Numbered from the stretch's first letter, positions 1 to 9,074 are shown. The stretch: DNA of 64,000 nucleotides from Undibacterium cyanobacteriorum (GCF_031326225.1 NZ_CP133720.1:2418001-2482000), one strand, 5' to 3'. Notes: generated by a model from the sequence alone, not told the origin. Numbers and translations: made by a program.

Positions 1-1052
1 GCTGCAATCAACAAACCAAAACTCGCGGTCATCAAAGAAAAGCCCAGCACGATCGCAAAAAAGCCGGGAATGCTGCCTAAAATCTTCACCCCAAACACCA
101 ACATCGCAATCACAAATATGGTGCAAGTTAAAGCAGCGGCGATCAAAGCACTCGACAACATGCGCGCTGTAATAATGGTATTGACACTAAGCGGTGCAGC
201 CAACATGCGATTCCAGATTCCCATCTTGCGCACCATCAAAACGCCAACACCAACATCGATCGCCATGAACAAAACAAATTGCACAATCATGCCCGCGAAG
301 GAATGAGCAAAGCCATTGTATTTCGCTTCCAAGGAATCTTTCGCAACGACCGGTGTATCTGTCGTCACAAACGGCATTGCCAGCCCACCAGTGGAAGGTG
401 CTGACGTTGCGCCAGCTGAATTCGATGCGGTCGTTTCCTGTTGAATGGATGCGCGTTGTTGATATCGCTGCACGCTACGCAAAAAATCCTTTAGTTGCGT
501 TTGCTCATTGCTCAAAGCTGCCCCGCCCTCTAATTGTGTCAAACCACGTTCGACCAGATCACTACCCGCGCGACCATTGAACATTTCGGCACTGACGACT
601 TGCATGACTTGTTGAGTCAAAATACCTTTAACCATGGCCAAAGTCGTGCTCTGCGAAGGATCATAGAGCAAGGGTAAATCCGCCTTCTTTCCTGCACCAA
701 AAAGAGCATCACCTGCAGCTTGACCAAATCCTTTAGGAATCTGAACAGCGACTGCCAATTTACCTTTTCTCACCTGTTCTTGCGCTTGTTCTAGACTGAA
801 CTCCAAGACTTCAAGGGTGGCTTCGCTCTTTAGGCCTACGAGAATCTTCTGACTAGTTGCATGCTGATCTTCCATGATCACTGCAATCTTAATTTTCGCC
901 GCTTCCTTACCTCCATTACCACCGGTCAAAAAACCAAAAAATGCTGCGAGAACAACCGGCATCACCAGACTCAAAAACAAAGCCCGCTTATCCTTTAAAA
1001 ACAGTAATACATCTTTGCGTATTAATGCGAGGATGGCTATTTTCGTACTCAT
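1..1052 (-). CDS. ABC-2 type transporter permease (partial, C-terminus off the left edge)
   Basis: An open frame runs from an ATG at 1052 to the left edge without a stop, about 350 codons. The N-terminus (MSTKIAILALIRKDVLLFLK) has a basic start, a first membrane segment at about residues 25-42, then a soluble loop of about 190 residues and further hydrophobic segments towards the edge. This is the layout of ABC-2 export permeases with a large extracytoplasmic loop (YhiH/NatB-like). A GGAG motif lies about 7 bases before the ATG. It sits 55 bp downstream of an ABC ATPase on the same strand, so the two should form one exporter. The substrate cannot be read from sequence; drug, antibiotic or sodium export are all possible for the family. 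The last C-terminal segments are outside the window. Confidence 0.85.
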   Translation of the reverse strand, partial: MSTKIAILALIRKDVLLFLKDKRALFLSLVMPVVLAAFFGFLTGGNGGKEAAKIKIAVIMEDQHATSQKILVGLKSEATLEVLEFSLEQAQEQVRKGKLAVAVQIPKGFGQAAGDALFGAGKKADLPLLYDPSQSTTLAMVKGILTQQVMQVVSAEMFNGRAGSDLVERGLTQLEGGAALSNEQTQLKDFLRSVQRYQQRASIQQETTASNSAGATSAPSTGGLAMPFVTTDTPVVAKDSLEAKYNGFAHSFAGMIVQFVLFMAIDVGVGVLMVRKMGIWNRMLAAPLSVNTIITARMLSSALIAAALTCTIFVIAMLVFGVKILGSIPGFFAIVLGFSLMTASFGLLIA

Positions 1053-1107
1053 AATTCAACTCCAATCACTTATCTTTTACATGTTCGGACTGATCCCAAT
1101 GATGGAT

Positions 1108-2055
1108 CTAGTCGCGCAAACTACGGCCGGTTAAAGTCAAGAAAACCTCTTCCAATTTCGCCTTGGCAGTCGCAAAGTACAAAAGTTGATGTCCTTGTTG
1201 TTGGAGATACTGAAGACAAGCAAACGCATGATCTTGATCTTGTAGACGGAGAGCGCCAGTGCATGCCGAAGAGGCTAATTCCAATGCCATCACGCCCGGC
1301 ATCGCTAGCAACGCGTTCTTCTGTTCAGGCGCCAGAGCTTGTGCTAGCTCAAAATTCAGAGCCGCCTGAGCAGGCAATCGTTGATAGAGTTCTGCGGGAC
1401 TACTGTTCGCGATGACTTTTCCATGATCAATAATGACTAAGTGGTCGGCTAAGCGCTCGACTTCTTCCATATAGTGACTGGTGTAAATCAAAGATTTGCC
1501 ACGCGCTTTTAGCACCTCTAGCGCGTCGAAGATTGCATTTCGACTCTGTGGATCGACACCCACGGTAGGCTCATCAAGTATCAGCAGTTCGGGGTCGTGT
1601 AGCATCGCCGCTGCGATATTTAAGCGCCGCTTCATACCACCAGAAAAGTCTGATGGCTTATCTTTGGCACGGTCGGCGAGGCTTACCAACTCAAGCGCAG
1701 ATTGAATGCGCGTTTGTAAGTCCTTACCGGACAATCCATACAATCCACCAAACAAGCTTAGATTCTCGTTGGCACTCAGGTCTTCGAACAAGGCCAAATC
1801 TTGTGGCACAAGACCAATGTATTTTTTGCTGTCGGCATTTTTCGCGCCCGCTTCTGAATAATGCAAAGCAATATTGCCACGATCAATTCGAATCAAGCCA
1901 CAAATCGCACTCACAAGTGTCGATTTGCCCGCGCCGTTCGGCCCCAGCAATCCTAAAGTCTGTCCTTTTTGCACAGACAAACTCACACCAGAGAGCGCCT
2001 CTCGCTCACCGTATCGCTTACAAACATCCTGGACTTCCAATAGCACCGATGACAT
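1108..2055 (-). CDS. ABC transporter ATP-binding protein
   Basis: A 315-residue ATPase of an ABC-2 type exporter. Visible motifs are Walker A GPNGAGKST (residues 38-46), a Q-loop in VPQDLALF, the signature SGGMKRR, Walker B LLILDEPTVG and the H-loop in YTSHYMEE. The C-terminal 90 residues after the nucleotide-binding domain match the accessory tail common in CcmA/NatA/drug-export ATPases. It is the first gene of a two-gene unit with the permease downstream (gap 55 bp). It would bind ATP at the inner membrane and drive the partner permease. In many relatives of this block purF is followed by a sulfhydrylase gene (metZ); here this exporter is next, so the neighbour differs. Confidence 0.93.
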   Translation of the reverse strand: MSSVLLEVQDVCKRYGEREALSGVSLSVQKGQTLGLLGPNGAGKSTLVSAICGLIRIDRGNIALHYSEAGAKNADSKKYIGLVPQDLALFEDLSANENLSLFGGLYGLSGKDLQTRIQSALELVSLADRAKDKPSDFSGGMKRRLNIAAAMLHDPELLILDEPTVGVDPQSRNAIFDALEVLKARGKSLIYTSHYMEEVERLADHLVIIDHGKVIANSSPAELYQRLPAQAALNFELAQALAPEQKNALLAMPGVMALELASSACTGALRLQDQDHAFACLQYLQQQGHQLLYFATAKAKLEEVFLTLTGRSLRD

Positions 2056-2144
2056 CGCCTCACCTCACTCAAAACAATTCAAATGTGCATGAAGTATGCG
2101 CCGCTTTAATCCCATTTCAAAGATGCAACTAACATCAATTTGAT

Positions 2145-2158
2145 ATGACATTTGTCAT
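2145..2158. promoter_or_regulatory. 14-bp inverted repeat upstream of the ABC exporter
   Basis: ATGACA-TT-TGTCAT is a perfect inverted repeat about 90 bp upstream of the ABC ATPase start and just beyond the purF terminator. It could be an operator for the exporter promoter, but no regulator gene lies next to it and I could not place convincing -35/-10 boxes. Low certainty. Confidence 0.25.
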
Positions 2159-2183
2159 GACAAGGCTCAAATCAAAGGAGCAT

Positions 2184-2209
2184 AAAAAAAGCCATCCGAA
2201 GATGGCTTT
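2184..2209 (-). terminator. rho-independent terminator of the purF operon
   Basis: On the minus strand a 9-bp perfect stem (AAAGCCATC / GATGGCTTT, loop TTCG) is followed directly by seven T. It begins 47 bp after the purF stop codon, so it ends the trp/acc/fol/cvpA/purF transcript. Confidence 0.9.
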
Positions 2210-2255
2210 AGTCGATTCATCATTGAAGGCGAAAGCATGTTTCGGCGATCAAGTT

Positions 2256-3776
2256 TTAGTCATTATTGTTGGATAGGTTCAAATTCAATTGAGAACGTAC
2301 CATGTCTTCTTTATCGGAACGGGAACCATTGCGTACTGCTTCCAGACGATCCAAATAATCTGGCGTCACGTCGCCGGTGATGTAATAGCCGTCAAAGCAT
2401 GAAGCTTCGATACTCTTCAATGTTGGATTCACCGCTGCAATTGCACGCTTCATATCCGCTACATCTTGGTAGACCAAAGCGTCAGCCGTAATTTCGCGGC
2501 AGATTTCTTCTTGCGTACGACCATAAGCAATCAGCTCGCTACGTGTCGGCATATCGATACCATAGACGTTCGGGAACTGCACTGGTGGCGCTGCGGAAGC
2601 GAATACCACCTTACGGGCGCCAGACTCACGTGCCATCTGCACGATTTCGCGACTAGTCGTACCACGCACGATGGAGTCGTCGACCAACAAAACATTCTTG
2701 CCTTTGAACTCAGAAGCGATCGCATTCAATTTCTGACGCACAGACTTCTTACGAATAGCTTGACCTGGCATCATAAATGTACGGCCAATGTAGCGATTCT
2801 TAATGAAGCCTTCGCGATAATCCAAATTTAAAGAATCAGCAAGCTCCATTGCGGACGGACGGGATGAATCTGGAATTGGCATCACAACGTCGATATCACC
2901 ATGAGAAAACTCACGACGAATCTTGTCAGCCAAATACTCACCCATATGCAGACGCGTTTGATAGACCGAAGCGCCGTCAATCGTTGAATCAGGGCGAGCC
3001 AAATACACATACTCAAATGCACAAGGATTCAGGCTCGGACTTTCGGCGCATTGTTCAGCATACATCTTGCCATCGAGATCAATGAAAATCGCTTCACCAG
3101 GAGCGACGTCACGTTCGAACTTAAATCCTGTACCTTCCAAAGCAACTGACTCACTCGCCAACATGTATTCGATACCATTATCCGTTTGCGCAGTACCGAT
3201 ACACAAAGGACGAATACCGAACGGATCGCGGAAAGCCAGCATACCGTAACCCGCAATTTGCGCGACCACCGCGTAGGAACCACGAACACGGCGATGCAAC
3301 ATCGCCACTGCTCGGAACAAAGAAGCAGGATCAAGTGAATAACCGCTGACGACTTCTTGAATTTGATGCGCCAAAATATTCAGCAACACTTCGGAGTCCG
3401 AATCCGTATTCAGATGACGATAGTCATTCTTGAACAGTTCCACTTTTAAGTCAGCAGCATTCGTCAAATTACCGTTATGAGCCAATACGATGCCAAACGG
3501 TGCGTTGACATAAAATGGCTGCGCTTCTTCTTCGCTGGTTGAACCCGCGGTTGGGTAGCGCACTTGACCGATACCAATATTGCCCGGCAAAGAACGCATG
3601 TTGCGCGTGCGGAACACGTCACGCACTAAGCCATTAGCTTTATGCATCGCAAATTTATTGCCATGACTAGTAGCGATACCAGCCGCATCTTGACCACGGT
3701 GCTGCAGTAACAGCAGTGCGTCATAGATGAGTTGATTAACAGGATTTTTTGAAACTACGCCGACGATGCCACACAT
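2256..3776 (-). CDS. purF: amidophosphoribosyltransferase
   Basis: First committed enzyme of purine synthesis: PRPP plus glutamine gives 5-phosphoribosylamine. The 506-residue length and the start MCGIVGVV are those of PurF; Cys2 becomes the N-terminal nucleophile of the glutaminase domain after Met removal. The phosphoribosyltransferase part carries the PRPP loop VLLVDDSIVRGTT at about residues 361-373. It lies 116 bp downstream of cvpA, an arrangement known from E. coli and Burkholderiales, and is followed by a strong terminator. It is probably the last gene of the block. Confidence 0.98.
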   Translation of the reverse strand: MCGIVGVVSKNPVNQLIYDALLLLQHRGQDAAGIATSHGNKFAMHKANGLVRDVFRTRNMRSLPGNIGIGQVRYPTAGSTSEEEAQPFYVNAPFGIVLAHNGNLTNAADLKVELFKNDYRHLNTDSDSEVLLNILAHQIQEVVSGYSLDPASLFRAVAMLHRRVRGSYAVVAQIAGYGMLAFRDPFGIRPLCIGTAQTDNGIEYMLASESVALEGTGFKFERDVAPGEAIFIDLDGKMYAEQCAESPSLNPCAFEYVYLARPDSTIDGASVYQTRLHMGEYLADKIRREFSHGDIDVVMPIPDSSRPSAMELADSLNLDYREGFIKNRYIGRTFMMPGQAIRKKSVRQKLNAIASEFKGKNVLLVDDSIVRGTTSREIVQMARESGARKVVFASAAPPVQFPNVYGIDMPTRSELIAYGRTQEEICREITADALVYQDVADMKRAIAAVNPTLKSIEASCFDGYYITGDVTPDYLDRLEAVRNGSRSDKEDMVRSQLNLNLSNNND

Positions 3777-3892
3777 GGTGGACTCCTAAAAAACAAAAAT
3801 TAAGAACGAACCCAAGCATCCAAACTCAGGAAAAACCAACAACAAAAAACTTTTCATTCTGCTCTAGCGCGGAGCTGGTACAGCATCGATCA

Positions 3893-4381
3893 CTAGAACT
3901 TTACATGTTGCGTAATTGACCCCGGCAAAAACGGCATCACCGTTTGCACAGCACTGACGGCGACTGGACTTAGAATTGCATCTTTCCAAAACGCTTGTTG
4001 AGGAATCGCCGTCATGCCACACACAAGCACCATTGTCATCACAATCACACAACCGCGAGCCAAGCCAAATAGGCCGCCCAAACCACGATCTGCCAAACTT
4101 AATCCACTGGCCTTGATCATTGCGTCAACCGCTTTCATCAAGAGCGCCATCAGTAAGCGTACGCCGATAAACAAAGCAAGAAAGGCGACGATCATGCGCG
4201 TCAACTGCCCTGGGATGACGTTGGGTAACCAATCCGCAAGACTAGCGCCAAACGCGTTTGCAACCACCAAGGCAACGATCCAACTAATCAAGGACAAAAT
4301 CTCTTTGATCAGGCCGCGCAAAGTGCTGATCACAATCGAACACAATAAAACGAAAATGACAATGTAATCGAATAGCGTCAC
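3893..4381 (-). CDS. cvpA: CvpA family membrane protein
   Basis: A 162-residue integral membrane protein with about four hydrophobic segments, beginning TLFDYIVIFVLLCSIVISTL. It matches the CvpA family (colicin V production protein), whose cellular role is still debated; envelope homeostasis and biofilm effects are reported. The start codon is GTG (4381-4379), preceded by an AAGAGAAG purine stretch; no in-frame ATG lies upstream. It sits between the SPOR-domain gene and purF, the usual cvpA-purF neighbourhood. Confidence 0.93.
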   Translation of the reverse strand: MTLFDYIVIFVLLCSIVISTLRGLIKEILSLISWIVALVVANAFGASLADWLPNVIPGQLTRMIVAFLALFIGVRLLMALLMKAVDAMIKASGLSLADRGLGGLFGLARGCVIVMTMVLVCGMTAIPQQAFWKDAILSPVAVSAVQTVMPFLPGSITQHVKF

Positions 4382-4530
4382 GTTCTTCTCTTTGAATTCT
4401 CGAAACCTTTTTTTGACACCACTTTTTCTGACACCATTTTTTTTACAACATTAAAGCATTCACCTCGCATCCAATAGCCGGACACTAGGTTCTTGAACCA
4501 TTCGACATTTGCGAATCAGTTCACGGCGAC

Positions 4531-5589
4531 TCAGTGCGGAATCAAGCTGCCATTCAAACCTAGCTTCACCAATTTCTTTTGCATCTTTTCGGCTTCTGCT
4601 TTGGAATTAAATGGTCCCACGCGAATACGTATCACCTCGCCGTTATCAGTGACGATTTTTTGCGTATAAGTTTGAATATCAGCCGCCTTCAATTTTGCTT
4701 GAAGTTCTTTGATCTTGGCTTGCGAACTCATCGCAGCAACTTGCACTGAGAAACTTCCAGCAGGTTTAGCTGATGCTTTATCGGCTGCAGCAGTTTTATT
4801 CTGCTTGTTATCTTTGTCACCAGCATCGCGCCCCTCAAGAAGAGCTAAGGCCCGCGCAGCTTCATCCTTGTTGTCCTTTTTCGTTTCTTGTTTATGGTCT
4901 TGCTTAAGGTCCTGTTTAACTTCGGCCTTCTGATCCACTTTGACTTCTGACTTTTTGCTAGCCTCTGCTGGTTTTGGCAAGTTTTCTGGTTTGGCATTGG
5001 CAGCCGTATTCACTGCGATCGAACTGACAGGCTTACTCGCAGTATCAACTTTCGCGATCGATGTTTCTACTAATGGTTTGCTATCGTTCTTGGTATTCGT
5101 TTGTGGATTAGTCGCCGCTGGAGATATGACTTCTTCGTTCTTATCGATTGATTGTGGCGCGACAGGATTTATTGAGGCTGTGTTGACTGAAGAGGCTGCC
5201 GCGGAAACAGGAGTTGCGACTGGTCGAGCGACCTCTTTGACCTGCAGTGTGTTGTTTGCATCCTTCGACGGGATTTCAATCGCGATAGTCGGGGCGCTAC
5301 TCTTTGGCTCCGATTCAAAAATCATCGGCAAACCAATCACCGCCGCCAACACCAAGGCAATCGCGCCAATAAGACGTCGACGAGCGCGCTTCTTTTCCGG
5401 TAGTTGGACTTCTTCCTCATTGCGACGACGCGGATTGTTTGCACGTTTATTGAGACGATTCAGCTTATTTGGTTTGACAGCGTCGACCTCTTCGCCAATG
5501 CTTTGTTCAGCACGGGAGCGAAACTCGCCATCATCAACCGCCTCGGTTGCTTCCTGCTTTTTCTGCTTAAATAGCGTATCCAGGCTCAT
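4531..5589 (-). CDS. SPOR domain cell-division protein (DedD-like)
   Basis: A 352-residue single-pass inner-membrane protein. A basic cytoplasmic N-terminus (residues 1-70) is followed by one membrane segment at about 72-89, a long Ala/Lys/Ser/Thr-rich low-complexity periplasmic linker (about 95-275), and a C-terminal SPOR domain at 279-352 with the typical SFSVQVAAM start and VRIGPF-like motif (IRVGPF). SPOR domains bind denuded peptidoglycan at the septum, and DedD supports FtsN-dependent septation. Placement between folC and cvpA is the standard Burkholderiales/enterobacterial order. The linker holds many KxE/KQD repeats and is likely disordered. Confidence 0.92.
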   Translation of the reverse strand: MSLDTLFKQKKQEATEAVDDGEFRSRAEQSIGEEVDAVKPNKLNRLNKRANNPRRRNEEEVQLPEKKRARRRLIGAIALVLAAVIGLPMIFESEPKSSAPTIAIEIPSKDANNTLQVKEVARPVATPVSAAASSVNTASINPVAPQSIDKNEEVISPAATNPQTNTKNDSKPLVETSIAKVDTASKPVSSIAVNTAANAKPENLPKPAEASKKSEVKVDQKAEVKQDLKQDHKQETKKDNKDEAARALALLEGRDAGDKDNKQNKTAAADKASAKPAGSFSVQVAAMSSQAKIKELQAKLKAADIQTYTQKIVTDNGEVIRIRVGPFNSKAEAEKMQKKLVKLGLNGSLIPH

Positions 5590-5684
5590 AACAGGTGTCT
5601 TAAGTTCTCAATTCTCAGCCACGATCGCTCACAATATGGCTCGATCCTGACAGCATTCTTGAAGTACGTTGGTAACGCGACGTC

Positions 5685-6959
5685 TTAATGGGTTTTCGTT
5701 CGTCTTGCACGCATGACACCTGCGACTGTCAAAAACGATCCGAAGACCACTATTCTATCATTTTCCCCCGCTTTACTCACCGCAAACATGTAGGCATCCT
5801 CCGGAGAAATGAATTTTTGTACACTATGTTCAGCGTCATTCGTCACGCCCGCTGCTTCTAAGCGCACCGCTAACTCTTCTGCACTTGCTGCGCGTGGCAA
5901 TGGCAAATCGCAAACACACCAATGATCAATGCGACCTTTCATATGTGCTAGCACGCCATCAATGTCTTTATCTTGCATGGAACCAAACACGGCGTAGGTA
6001 TACGCATGAAAGCCCATGTTATCGAGGTTTTGTGCAAGCGCTCCAGCCGCATGTGGATTGTGCGCGACATCCAGTACGACCACCGGACGTCCCGGCATGA
6101 CTTGGAAACGCCCCGGCAATTCCACCATCACCAAGCCGGTTCTCACCTCTTGCGCCCCTACTGGCAATTGAAAGCGCAAAGCCTCTAGCGCCGCAAGAAC
6201 GGCACAAGCGTTCAACAATTGATTCGCGCCGCGCAGGCCGGGGTAAGCTAAAGAATTGCGGCGTTGTTCACGACCGCCATAATTCCATTGTTGCTTGTCA
6301 CCGTTATAGTTGAAATCACGGCCAAACAAACGCAAGTCAGCGCCAATCGCATTAGCGTGATCAATCAATGTTTGCGGTGGTTGCGGATCGCTGCAGATCG
6401 CCACCTTACCTGCACGGAAGATGCCTGCTTTCTCAAATCCGATCAATTCACGAGTATCACCAAGGTAATCGGTGTGATCAATATCGACGCTGGTAACGAT
6501 AGACACATCGGCATCAATCACATTGACCGCATCTAGACGACCACCGAGCCCAACTTCGAGTATCACCACGTCTAGCGTTTCTTGTGACATCAAAAGGCAG
6601 ATCGCCAAGGTCGTAAATTCAAAGTACGTGAGGGAAATATCACCGCGCGCGGCTTCAACTTTCTCGAAGGCTGACACCAATAAGGCATCATTAGCTGGCA
6701 CTCCATTCAAGCGCGCGCGTTCATTGAAGTCGAGGAAATGCGGTTTGATATAGAGACCCACGCGATAACCAGCTTGCAGCAATACCGATTCCAGCATCGC
6801 ACAAGTCGAGCCTTTACCGTTGGTACCGCCGACCATGATCACGGGGCAAGAGAATTTCAAACCAAGGCTTTGTTTCACTTGAGCCACGCGCGCGAGGCCC
6901 ATATCGATCTCTTTGCTATGGCGCTTTTCAAGCAAAGCCAGCCATTCAGATAAATTCAT
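5685..6959 (-). CDS. folC: bifunctional folylpolyglutamate synthase/dihydrofolate synthase
   Basis: Adds L-glutamate to dihydropteroate and to folates (Mur ligase superfamily). From ATG 6959 the protein is 424 residues and starts MNLSEWLALLEKRHSKEIDMG, the usual FolC beginning. The P-loop GGTNGKGST is at residues 44-52, and the HNPHAAGAL motif of the C-terminal domain is present. The frame is open to 7022, but that longer start lies inside the accD terminator hairpin, so 6959 is preferred although its ribosome binding site is weak. It follows accD and precedes the SPOR gene, as in related genomes. Confidence 0.95.
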   Translation of the reverse strand: MNLSEWLALLEKRHSKEIDMGLARVAQVKQSLGLKFSCPVIMVGGTNGKGSTCAMLESVLLQAGYRVGLYIKPHFLDFNERARLNGVPANDALLVSAFEKVEAARGDISLTYFEFTTLAICLLMSQETLDVVILEVGLGGRLDAVNVIDADVSIVTSVDIDHTDYLGDTRELIGFEKAGIFRAGKVAICSDPQPPQTLIDHANAIGADLRLFGRDFNYNGDKQQWNYGGREQRRNSLAYPGLRGANQLLNACAVLAALEALRFQLPVGAQEVRTGLVMVELPGRFQVMPGRPVVVLDVAHNPHAAGALAQNLDNMGFHAYTYAVFGSMQDKDIDGVLAHMKGRIDHWCVCDLPLPRAASAEELAVRLEAAGVTNDAEHSVQKFISPEDAYMFAVSKAGENDRIVVFGSFLTVAGVMRARRTKTH

Positions 6960-6991
6960 GAATCTTACTTTGTAGACGGAAAATAGATATG

Positions 6992-7035
6992 AAAAAAGCC
7001 TGAAGCTCTGCCATTTTGGCAAGCACTTCAGGCTT
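6992..7035 (-). terminator. two-part hairpin terminator between accD and folC
   Basis: On the minus strand a 10-bp stem (AAGCCTGAAG / CTTCAGGCTT, arms 7026-7035 and 6996-7005) is followed by six T. Its loop contains a second short stem (TGCC/GGCA), giving a cruciform-like terminator. It lies 16 bp after the accD stop and just before folC, so folC expression needs read-through or its own promoter. Confidence 0.88.
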
Positions 7036-7051
7036 CTTAAACCACTTCAAC

Positions 7052-7924
7052 TTACGATACCGCTTCTGCTGGTTGATTCTGCAACAAGGCCATCAATCTG
7101 GCTAATTCTTCACGCAGTTTGCGGCGGTCAACCACCATATCTACCGCACCTTTTTGCAACAAAAATTCAGCGCGCTGGAAGCCTTCTGGGAGCTTTTCGC
7201 GGACTGTATTTTCGATCACGCGAGGACCTGCAAATCCGATGAGCGCCTTCGGTTCCGCAATCACCACATCACCCATGAATGCGAAAGACGCAGAAACACC
7301 ACCCATGGTTGGATCTGTCAACACGGAGATAAAAGGCAATTTCTTCTCTGTGAGCTTGGTCAACATCGCGGTCGTCTTTGCCATTTGCATCAAGGACAAC
7401 AAGCCTTCTTGCATACGTGCGCCACCGGTTGCGGTAAAGCAGATAAATGGTGTCTTTTGCTCGAGCGCAGTTTGCACACCACGCACAAAACGCTCTCCGA
7501 CCACAGAGCCCATCGAGCCGCCCATGAAGCCGAACTCAAAGCATGCGACAACTGCCGGCATCGACATGATGGAACCACCCATTACCACCAGAGCATCGGT
7601 TTCATTAGTACTATCCATCGCCTCTTTCAAGCGTTCTGGATATTTCTTACTGTCTTTAAATTTCAGAGTATCGACTGGCAGCACTTCGTGACCAATCTCA
7701 TAACGGCCACCAGTATCCAGCAAGGCATCTAAACGCTCACGGGCACTTATGCGCAGATGATGATCGCACTTTGAGCAAACATGAACATTTGCTTCGAGAT
7801 CGGAACGATATAAAACCGCTTCGCATGATGGGCATTTAACCCAGAGACCTTCTGGCATCGAGCGGCGGTTTGCCGTCTCGGAACGTTGAATACGTGGGGG
7901 AAGTAATTTTTCTAACCAACTCAT
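7052..7924 (-). CDS. accD: acetyl-CoA carboxylase carboxyltransferase subunit beta
   Basis: Beta subunit of the carboxyltransferase that makes malonyl-CoA for fatty-acid synthesis; it works with AccA, AccB and AccC encoded elsewhere. From ATG 7924 it is 290 residues, starts MSWLEKLLPP, and has the N-terminal zinc ribbon with Cys31, Cys34, Cys50 and Cys53, followed by the crotonase-like domain with GGARMQEG. The frame stays open to 7996, but the ATG at 7924 has a strong GAGGAGAG ribosome site and the family N-terminus. It lies between trpA and folC. Confidence 0.97.
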   Translation of the reverse strand: MSWLEKLLPPRIQRSETANRRSMPEGLWVKCPSCEAVLYRSDLEANVHVCSKCDHHLRISARERLDALLDTGGRYEIGHEVLPVDTLKFKDSKKYPERLKEAMDSTNETDALVVMGGSIMSMPAVVACFEFGFMGGSMGSVVGERFVRGVQTALEQKTPFICFTATGGARMQEGLLSLMQMAKTTAMLTKLTEKKLPFISVLTDPTMGGVSASFAFMGDVVIAEPKALIGFAGPRVIENTVREKLPEGFQRAEFLLQKGAVDMVVDRRKLREELARLMALLQNQPAEAVS

Positions 7925-8106
7925 GGTTCTCTCCTCTGTGCATTTTGATGAGTTTCCATCATCAAACGAGCGGCATCGACTCCAAGAATGCTGCAATTGG
8001 CGCGTATTCTATTCTATTTCAGCGCCAATTGCGACCTCGAAGGCAGAGAAAAGCCCTATTTCATAGCAATCTTAGCAATGAAATCGTAAGATTACCCTTC
8101 CTAAAC

Positions 8107-8904
8107 TCAACTATCCAAAGCAGTTCTGATTTCTGCAATAAAGCCTTGAACAGAAGAAACAACCGCCCCCTCGGGTGCGCTTTCAATTTCTTGAATGATG
8201 CGTGAACCGATCACAACCGCATCAGCCACCGAGGAAATCGCTTTTGCCGTCGCCCCATCACGAATACCAAACCCCACACCCACCGGCACTTTGACGGATT
8301 GTTTAATGCGCGGAATCATGGCACCCACCGCATCCACATCAAGTGCACCGGAACCAGTCACACCTTTCAGTGACACATAGTACACATAGCCCGTGGCGAT
8401 CCGCCCGACTTGCGCAATCCGCTCATCGGTTGAAGTTGGTGCAAGCAAGAAGATGGTATCCATTTGCGCCGCATGCATCTGCGCGGCAAATTCTTCGCAC
8501 TCTTCGGGCGGGTAATCAACAACCAAAACGCCATCGACGCCCGCGGTTTTTGCCGTATCAATAAAGGCGGCTTGCCCCATACGCTCAATAGGATTAGCGT
8601 ATCCCATTAACACCACAGGCGTGGTTTGATTGCGTTCCCGAAATGCGGCAACGATGGCTAGCACTTGTCGCAGTCCGACACCCTTCAAGAGCGCGCGCTC
8701 GGAGGCACGTTGAATAACCGGACCATCCGCCATCGGGTCAGAAAACGGAATGCCGAGTTCGATAATATCTGCGCCACCCGCGACGAGTCCATGCATTAAC
8801 TCCAAAGTCAATTCTGGAGATGGATCACCTGCTGTGATGAATGGGATCAATGCTTTACGTTGAGCCTGCGCCAACGCATCTAAACATGTTTGAATACGAG
8901 ACAT
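8107..8904 (-). CDS. trpA: tryptophan synthase alpha subunit
   Basis: Cleaves indole-3-glycerol phosphate to indole and glyceraldehyde 3-phosphate in the TrpA2B2 complex. The protein has 265 residues; catalytic Glu49 and Asp60 are at exactly the positions of the E. coli enzyme (IIELGIPFSDPMAD). The phosphate-binding GVGFGI and VIGSRI motifs are present. It follows trpB after a 170-bp spacer that carries a tandem repeat and a hairpin, an unusually long gap for this gene pair. No separate function is suspected. Confidence 0.98.
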   Translation of the reverse strand: MSRIQTCLDALAQAQRKALIPFITAGDPSPELTLELMHGLVAGGADIIELGIPFSDPMADGPVIQRASERALLKGVGLRQVLAIVAAFRERNQTTPVVLMGYANPIERMGQAAFIDTAKTAGVDGVLVVDYPPEECEEFAAQMHAAQMDTIFLLAPTSTDERIAQVGRIATGYVYYVSLKGVTGSGALDVDAVGAMIPRIKQSVKVPVGVGFGIRDGATAKAISSVADAVVIGSRIIQEIESAPEGAVVSSVQGFIAEIRTALDS

Positions 8905-8964
8905 GATTTACCTTTGAATGTTCGGGGCTAGCAAGAGGGTTTTGCTTTCAGCAGCATCCCCTTA

Positions 8965-9012
8965 CACAGGCATTTGCATCTGCAACTACATCTGCAACGA
9001 CACCTGCATTTG
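8965..9012. repeat. four degenerate 12-bp tandem repeats between trpB and trpA
   Basis: Four consecutive 12-mers read CACAGGCATTTG, CATCTGCAACTA, CATCTGCAACGA and CACCTGCATTTG. The two middle units differ at one position; the outer two are related to each other. They lie in the trpB-trpA spacer downstream of a hairpin and do not code for a recognisable peptide. Function unknown; replication slippage is enough to explain them. Confidence 0.6.
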
Positions 9013-9034
9013 CCCCGCAAAAAAACTGTGAAGC

Positions 9035-9064
9035 GCCAAGACCAAAATCCAACCCGGTCTTGGC
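9035..9064 (-). terminator. hairpin downstream of trpB, possible attenuator or processing site
   Basis: A 9-bp perfect stem (GCCAAGACC / GGTCTTGGC, loop 12) starts 11 bp after the trpB stop. On the minus strand a T7 tract follows only after about 12 intervening bases, so it is not a canonical terminator. It may reduce read-through to trpA or protect the trpB mRNA end. Confidence 0.45.
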
Positions 9065-9074
9065 TTGAACTTAT

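Noticed and set aside
1653..2132. 159-codon plus-strand frame opposite the ABC ATPase
   Set aside because: Antisense shadow of a clear ATPase gene; codon use is implausible.
4940..5650. 236-codon plus-strand frame opposite the SPOR gene
   Set aside because: Created by the low-complexity Ala/Lys linker of the SPOR protein read backwards.
6960..7022. Longer folC start at 7022
   Set aside because: It lies inside the accD terminator stem, and the added 21 residues are not FolC-like.
8965..9012. Tandem 12-mers considered as a CRISPR-like array
   Set aside because: Units are directly adjacent with no spacers, too short, and no cas genes are in the window.
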